64,000 bases of DNA from Oikopleura dioica (taxonomy: Eukaryota > Chordata > Appendicularia > Copelata > Oikopleuridae), in contig OU015569.1 in NCBI GenBank assembly GCA_907165135.1, positions 7,006,001 through 7,070,000 on the forward strand, written 5' to 3'. Position 1 is the stretch's first letter; each line of letters starts with the position of its first letter. Position numbers and translations under genes: made by a program. Shown here piece by piece: positions 58,800-64,000 of the stretch. The notes beneath the pieces were generated by a model. That model did no database searches. It was not told where the DNA came from and was given only the letters and a program-made list of their open reading frames with translations.

Positions 58800-60760
58800 T
58801 TATTTAACAGGTTTCGTCAAAGTTGAACGCTTTCTCATAAAATTAGCGCAGAGGAAAAATATGCCACCAATGACGAGACAAATGCCCGAGACGAGAACCG
58901 CTGTGTTCATCTTCCCAGTTTTGTCTGCCAGACTCGCCGCGAAAATGGGCATGCCAAAGACGCCGATGCATTCTATCAAGCAAGTGAGAGCAAGTGCATA
59001 TGACAAGAGCTCTATTGGTACACAGTCGCTGTAGCAAGCTGTCATCAGCGAAATCGGCGCTGCGTTTACTTGGCGAAGAAGTTTATCTTGAAGTCGTGTG
59101 CTGGTTAATCATACCTACTGGCAGAATCATCGAATAAATCTGAAACTGCGTCTCTGTCGATAGAAACAATCCAGCAATTACATTTAGCGCGCCGAGAAGC
59201 CCGTGAAAAAAGCCAGCAATGCCGAGCAATCCAATCTTCCTCGCAAAGTCTTTAGTCCACAGATAGCCCGCAGAGGGTCTTACGAAAATTTCAATAAACG
59301 CCATTAACATAAGCGCTTTAGTGGCAGTGAATTGATCGACGCCAACGTGCTCTGTTGCTAATTTAAAGATTTCCAAAAATCAAACATTTTTAGCGAACTC
59401 AAAAAATAAGGATTAAAGTTTCCAATTTGGGAATCCCTTTACGAACGGCACAATGACAGGAAATAAAGTTATTCTTCCAGATTCGCAAAAAGTCGAGGCT
59501 AAAGTGAAAACCAAGTAAATTGGTCGAGAAAGAAGAGACTTTATAATTGACAGGAGCTGTCGATCATTTTCATCGGAATCTGATTGCTGAAGAAATGATT
59601 TTCAAACAAATATAACCGGTTGATGATCTCACTTTCGCAGGATGATCAAGATCCCTTAGTAAAGCTCCGCCAATACAGGAGTTTGCAGCGATCCCAGCGT
59701 AAATCAAGAGTGCACCTCGAGCCCCGTAATTTTCGTTTAGATAAACGAATAGCGGGGGAAAGAGAATGCAACAGATAGAAATGCCTGTCATTCCGAAAGA
59801 CAAGGCTAACGGGCGCCTCCTGTCGAACCACTTAGTAACCGCAACGGATGAACTTATCAGTCCAAAGTTACTTCCAAGACCACTTATCGCAAATCCAACA
59901 CATAATTGCCAAATTTCGCTAGCTTTACATGGAATTGCCTGAGCACTTACCTTAATCAACATTAAATCCTTCATGATTAGCTATATAATTTAGACAGAAA
60001 TATCAAATTCCATTCCTTGTGAACAAATAATATATCCAGAGGAAGTGAGAATTCCTCCAGCGATTCCCACAACTTGAGTTCCAAATTTACGATAACACCA
60101 GCTGCTGAGAAAGCCTCCACCAAGAAAAAACGACGGCAAAAGAGTTATCGCTAAAAATGAGACGAAAGGCTGCTATAAATTTGAAATTTCTAGTTTTGTC
60201 GACTCTTTCCCATAGTTATGTCAGCGTTTGATGCGTTGAATGTTTCCTATTGAGGGGTTCTAATCTGCCTGCCCAAGCACTTTCAATCAATACCCTTTAT
60301 TCCGCTTGTTTTAGAGGTAGGCACATTAGAACTCTAACCCGAAGGGGAACAAAGAAGACTGTCAGAGATTTCAGAAATCCACCGTAAAATCCCACTGTCA
60401 CAATGGTTGTTTACATGGTTATCACAACATATCACATTTCCAGCTTTGGCGTAGTATATGTAGAGATATCAATGTATAATTAAACAACCATTTTATCAAG
60501 AATTGACCTAACGCAACAAACCACCCGAAACCACCATCAGGCGCTGCCGTAGAAATATTCTCTTTCTCCAGCGCTTGGTCTTCATCGCCGTCGCTCGTTC
60601 TCGATAGCTGTGATAAAGGAGGTCTTTGGAATGCTATAGAAAAAGATCTAGCGCGACCTTCCGACATGTCCTGAGGCGAGTGGCACAGTGCGAGTGTAGC
60701 TGCTGCCGCCGTTTTGATCATAAACGTCACTCCTAAAGTGCCAGCGCCAACAACAGTCAT
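58800..60760 (-). CDS. SLC16-type monocarboxylate transporter
   Basis: Major facilitator superfamily transporter, probably proton-linked. The family signature before TM1 is present as APDGGFGWFVALGQ (about 60500-60540). Following exons give GFYGGFLKSLTVFFVPL (60335-60400) and PFVSFLAITLLPSFFLGGGF (60030-60175). The next exon (59640-59955) has GFAISGLGSNFGLISSSVAV, KWFDRRRPLALSFGMTG and GGALLRDL, a pattern typical of TM4-TM6. The C-terminal half spans 59100-59580 (FVRPSAGYLW) and 58800-59040 (GVFGMPIFAASLADKTGKMN), ending in a lysine-rich tail. A large hydrophilic N-terminus precedes TM1. The start at 60760 or an internal ATG near 60670 cannot be decided. The substrate cannot be predicted. Confidence 0.82.
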
Positions 60761-61016
60761 GAATAGCTAGCAGTTCCCACCACCGGAAGCGAAAGTGAAT
60801 ACGACTGAGACTTACTCTTATTTTTATTTCTTCCAAATTGCGTCAATTAAAATTTCCAAGCAATAAACCTCGCACTAAGAACCCTGCTTATGTCAAGTTT
60901 GAAATACCTTATTTGCCGACGAAAATGTTTTATCTTTTGTATTTACAGTCACTTCAAAAAGAAGAAATTACGACTCTCTTGTAGCAAGCAAGCTAAATAA
61001 GCTCGTAATTCTATAT

Positions 61017-63128
61017 TCACAGCGGGCTACAGGGAAGTAAAGATTCTCTTATGTTCTTTGGATAGCAACTATCAATCGTGCGCCCAGTGTACCGCCAGAG
61101 ACGATTGCCAGATCCTATAAGAAAGATACCACCAGCGCTGTCCGTGAAAGCACCCGTAATTTTAGCAGGCGCAGCAGGAAACTTGAATTTGTTCTTTCAT
61201 CAAGTAAGAATAAGTTTCTATTCACCTTATCACGAAGACTGCTGTGGAAAATAAATAACAGACGTTCGCCAATAATGATCGATCTGTAGATCGCCCCGTC
61301 AGATATCGCGAACAGCGTCCCAGACTCTGCCCACATTGCGCGCGGTACTGTTCGGAGAGACAACTTTTTCGTTTTAATTGGATATCCCTTCTCTAGGCGC
61401 GTTCCACTAGAATACTCATCAGGATAAAAATCCATATAGAATCATACCTGTATGAAAAGAAATCGCCGTCTCTTGTGATGAAGAAAAACTTCTTATTGAC
61501 TTGATCATAAGTGGCGGCAACAACTTGACCATGAAGATTCGAAAATGTTTCGATAAGCGGGCGCCTTGGGGTCAACGCCCCTCCGGGCAATCTGGATAAG
61601 CTATATCTGCCTTGAATAAACTAAAAAGAACGATAAGCTTAACAAAAGAGAATGGTCAACCATTATGCGAGTGGGCGAGATCGTCAAAGCAGCAGAAAAT
61701 GCCCCGTTGAGCGGGGAATTTTCTTCCTCTTTCTTGCGACTGCGTCCAGACTTCGGTGTGCCATATAAATCTTGAATCGCTTGAATATCGTCCCAATTGA
61801 GTTTTATAAAGTTACGAAAACGAGGCGCTTAAAATTTTAACATCCCCATGGAGTTTGCTTCAGTCAATATACCTTTTGATAGCTTTGGATCATTGTACCA
61901 CGCATTCATGATGCTACCATCAATGCTTGAGTGACCCAGCCCTAGCATATGTCCTATTTCGTGTGTTGCCACAGCGACAAGATTGTTAAAACCTTTCCTT
62001 TCTCGTGTGCTCCATTTTTCAGCCATGTCGAAATGAGCCTGGCCAGCCGTAGGGAAGAACGCTATTTATGGTTAATTTTTCAAATCTCGTAAAATTTCGT
62101 ACCATGTGCAAGCTCGCCTCCTGGACCGTCGAATGCTCTGGATCGACCACACTCATGATTGCGCTCGCGGAAACCAATATTCAAGTCAACATTAGATCTT
62201 CTCTGGCGTTTCTTCTTGCGCTTGCGCTCTTCAAAAGTGAGACCAGATGCAGTCGCCCAAATTCCTAAAATAAATATCAAATGGCTATGTACGAACCGGT
62301 GAAATTGAGACGCGAAGCACGTGGTTTTAAAAGAGTACTTGAGCAGAATCCACAAACATATCAAAATCATTCTTTCAACACTCGCCAAAAGTGAGCCATT
62401 CCAAGAGTAAACTTGAGAGCGGTGGTGCTTTCATCTAATTAACTCCTCTTGAGCAATCTAGTTGCAGCTTTAGCACAATCATTTATCGAAAACCAAACAC
62501 CCCACAACGGTTAGCCTGCTATAATAATGCCCCCTATGAACATAGCATAATTTATAGTCACCATTGACCTAAAATATCCATGGGGGCTATTTGGGACCTA
62601 TCAAATCAACGAGTGGCCCTTGAAAGCGACCTCCCTTAGCAAATATTGACCGCTCTGAGCGCAGTGGGTGTCCAATTTACCAAAATTATGGATCAATAAA
62701 TCTGACGCAAGGGGTTTACGAGAGTTGCTTGACCTTCTCTGTCCGAAAATTAGTGTCATAGCAAAAAAGCCGTTTGGTTTATAATCAAATTGGTATAGCT
62801 TACCTAGGGCTTTCCGAAAGGCGCGTTTTACTTGTAGATCTGAGAGTGAGTAAGGTTTATTCTGAATTGGTTTCTAAGAAATCATCTGAACTGCAGTCCA
62901 TACCTGCACATGAAAAGTTAGCTTGTGCGTGTCCCATTTATTTTGAATGTAGCGACGGACCCTTCTTTGCGCCGAAGGTGGACTATCTTCGGTCGATTCT
63001 TCGAAATCTCCGTCATCATTGCCACAGCGACCGCTTTTTAGTAGCGTTATTGTATCGACGTCTAGTTTACCCGTTTCCTTGATTCCGCCCGAATGTTGAA
63101 CTTTCTTCAGCGCTTTGGAGAGCTCTCT
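61017..63128 (-). CDS. matrix metalloproteinase with hemopexin domain (5' end incomplete)
   Basis: Secreted zinc endopeptidase of family M10A. The propeptide exon (62888-63128) ends with a cysteine-switch-like motif KSGRCGNDD. About 25 residues later comes a furin-type site RRVRR and the catalytic start YIQNKWDTHKLTFHV. Next are KPYSLSDLQVKRAFRKAL (about 62815-62870) and GIWATASGLTFEERKRKKKR (62262 downward), then FDGPGGELAHG. The active-site exon (61830-62065) carries HEIGHMLGLGHSSIDGSIMN with the zinc-binding histidines and Met-turn. Four hemopexin-type repeats follow, partly visible at 61393-61590 (FFFITRDGDFFSYR), 61240-61320 and 61030-61160 (FLIGSGNRLWRYTG). The stop is at 61017. Signal peptide and early propeptide exons should lie between 63130 and 63930 but were not found. 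The cysteine switch differs from the usual PRCGxPD. Confidence 0.85.
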
Positions 63129-63930
63129 AAAACAGCTTTAGCCTTTACTAAACAAAGGAGATGATTTTGTATAATGAGTGTTTCCAGCTCATCACGGAGG
63201 AGTCCTTTGATCGCAATATCGCTGATCAAAGTTGTCTAACTCTTGATTCTTGTTGTTTAAGTTGGCTTCTCCCGTAATGACTTCCCTAAGACGTCAATTT
63301 TTTCCTTCCGATAGTGATGGATTTTTCTGTGCGCAAACAGCCCCTCGCGATAGTGCTCAATTATATTCTCTTCCGGGTGCTAATAAATACCAAAAACTTG
63401 GACTTCGAAATGAGCTCAATAAAAAGAGTGCCCGCACTTGGGAACTCACAAGTAAAAACATTTTGCATAAATTCCTTCCGTCCACTCGCTCAGGTGGTAA
63501 CGATAATAACCGACTCGACAATTTTGTGGTTAGCAAGGACCGTCTTTCTGTGCGCTAAACGGCCTGCTATCAAAACAAAGAGGTTATCGCTGCTCCTGTT
63601 AGGTCTTGTGACGATCGTGTTTTCTCGGAAATCAAACAACATAAAATATCCGACCACAAACAGTTTACTCTTGTTTCTAAATCACTAATCTAAATTGATT
63701 TGCTTCGAATAAATAATCTCATTCCTAGAGTTATAAACTAGTCGCAGGAATTCAGGAATTTTAAGCCTGGCAAATTATTCAAACAAGATCAAAGAAGCTC
63801 AAGTGAACGCGCAGGTTAAAATTTCAATTAGCCTTTGTTGGTCAAGTCAAGTTCAAGATGAAGAGGGAAAAGAACGGATTCAGGGAAAACTTTCCAAAAA
63901 AGAGTGTATTTTTTCACTTCCAGAAGATGC
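63129..63930. other. region expected to hold the first MMP exon(s)
   Basis: No exon is firmly recognised. The signal-peptide exon of the metalloproteinase should lie here or further right. Confidence 0.3.
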
Positions 63931-63931
63931 G

Positions 63932-64000
63932 TCAATCTTCTGAAGAATCGGGTTTGCCTGGGATAACATCGATCAGCTTTTTATCGATTCTGACGACTCT
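63932..64000 (-). CDS. 3' end of a gene running in from the right edge
   Basis: An open minus-strand frame enters at 64000 and reads RVVRIDKKLIDVIPGKPDSS, then ED and a stop at 63932-63934. The fragment is too short to name. It may belong to a gene continuing beyond the window. Confidence 0.4.
   Translation of the reverse strand, partial: RVVRIDKKLIDVIPGKPDSSED

Overview
This is a eukaryotic nuclear window from an animal. Most introns are 38-50 bp, a few carry GA or GC donors, and genes lie a few kb apart on both strands, often tail to tail. With gene content such as a T-type calcium channel, protein kinase D, a matrix metalloproteinase and a tetraspanin, this fits an appendicularian tunicate (Oikopleura-like). 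The assignment is an inference; the sequence alone does not prove the species.

Left part (1-23 kb): a T-type (Cav3) calcium channel gene on + (about 1.3-12.4 kb) is followed by a small RING-finger gene (+, 12.9-13.6 kb). An unrecognised gene with a C-terminal membrane anchor lies tail to tail with it (-, 13.6-15.0 kb). Next is a large secreted protein (+, 15.4-22.7 kb) with two C-type lectin modules, about 27 calcium-binding EGF modules and a C-terminus like that of inter-alpha-trypsin inhibitor heavy chains.

Middle part (23-43 kb): the minus strand holds what reads as one gene encoding an O-fucosyltransferase-like domain followed by a carbohydrate sulfotransferase domain (22.96-27.5 kb); its first intron carries nested inverted-repeat elements. 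A class A peptide-type GPCR follows (-, 29.2-31.4 kb). Then comes a tetraspanin that appears to continue into nine PDZ domains (+, 32.2-38.4 kb), and urocanate hydratase (+, 38.7-43.0 kb) with two TTAA-flanked hairpin-type elements in its introns. Reading frames here need several single-base corrections at short homopolymers, whereas the genes at 1-23 kb read cleanly.

Right part (43-64 kb): protein kinase D runs on - from 53.7 down to 43.9 kb, and a GSK3-like kinase gene (+, 46.1-48.3 kb) lies inside its 5-kb last intron. Beyond are an unrecognised small gene (-, 55.4-56.1 kb), a two-domain Ly-6-type GPI-anchored protein (+, 56.5-57.6 kb), a small single-pass membrane protein (-, 58.1-58.5 kb), an SLC16 monocarboxylate transporter (-, 58.8-60.8 kb), a matrix metalloproteinase (-, 61.0-63.1 kb) and the 3' end of another gene entering from the right edge.

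Exon limits were read by eye from splice sites and protein-family continuity. Gene spans given here include introns.
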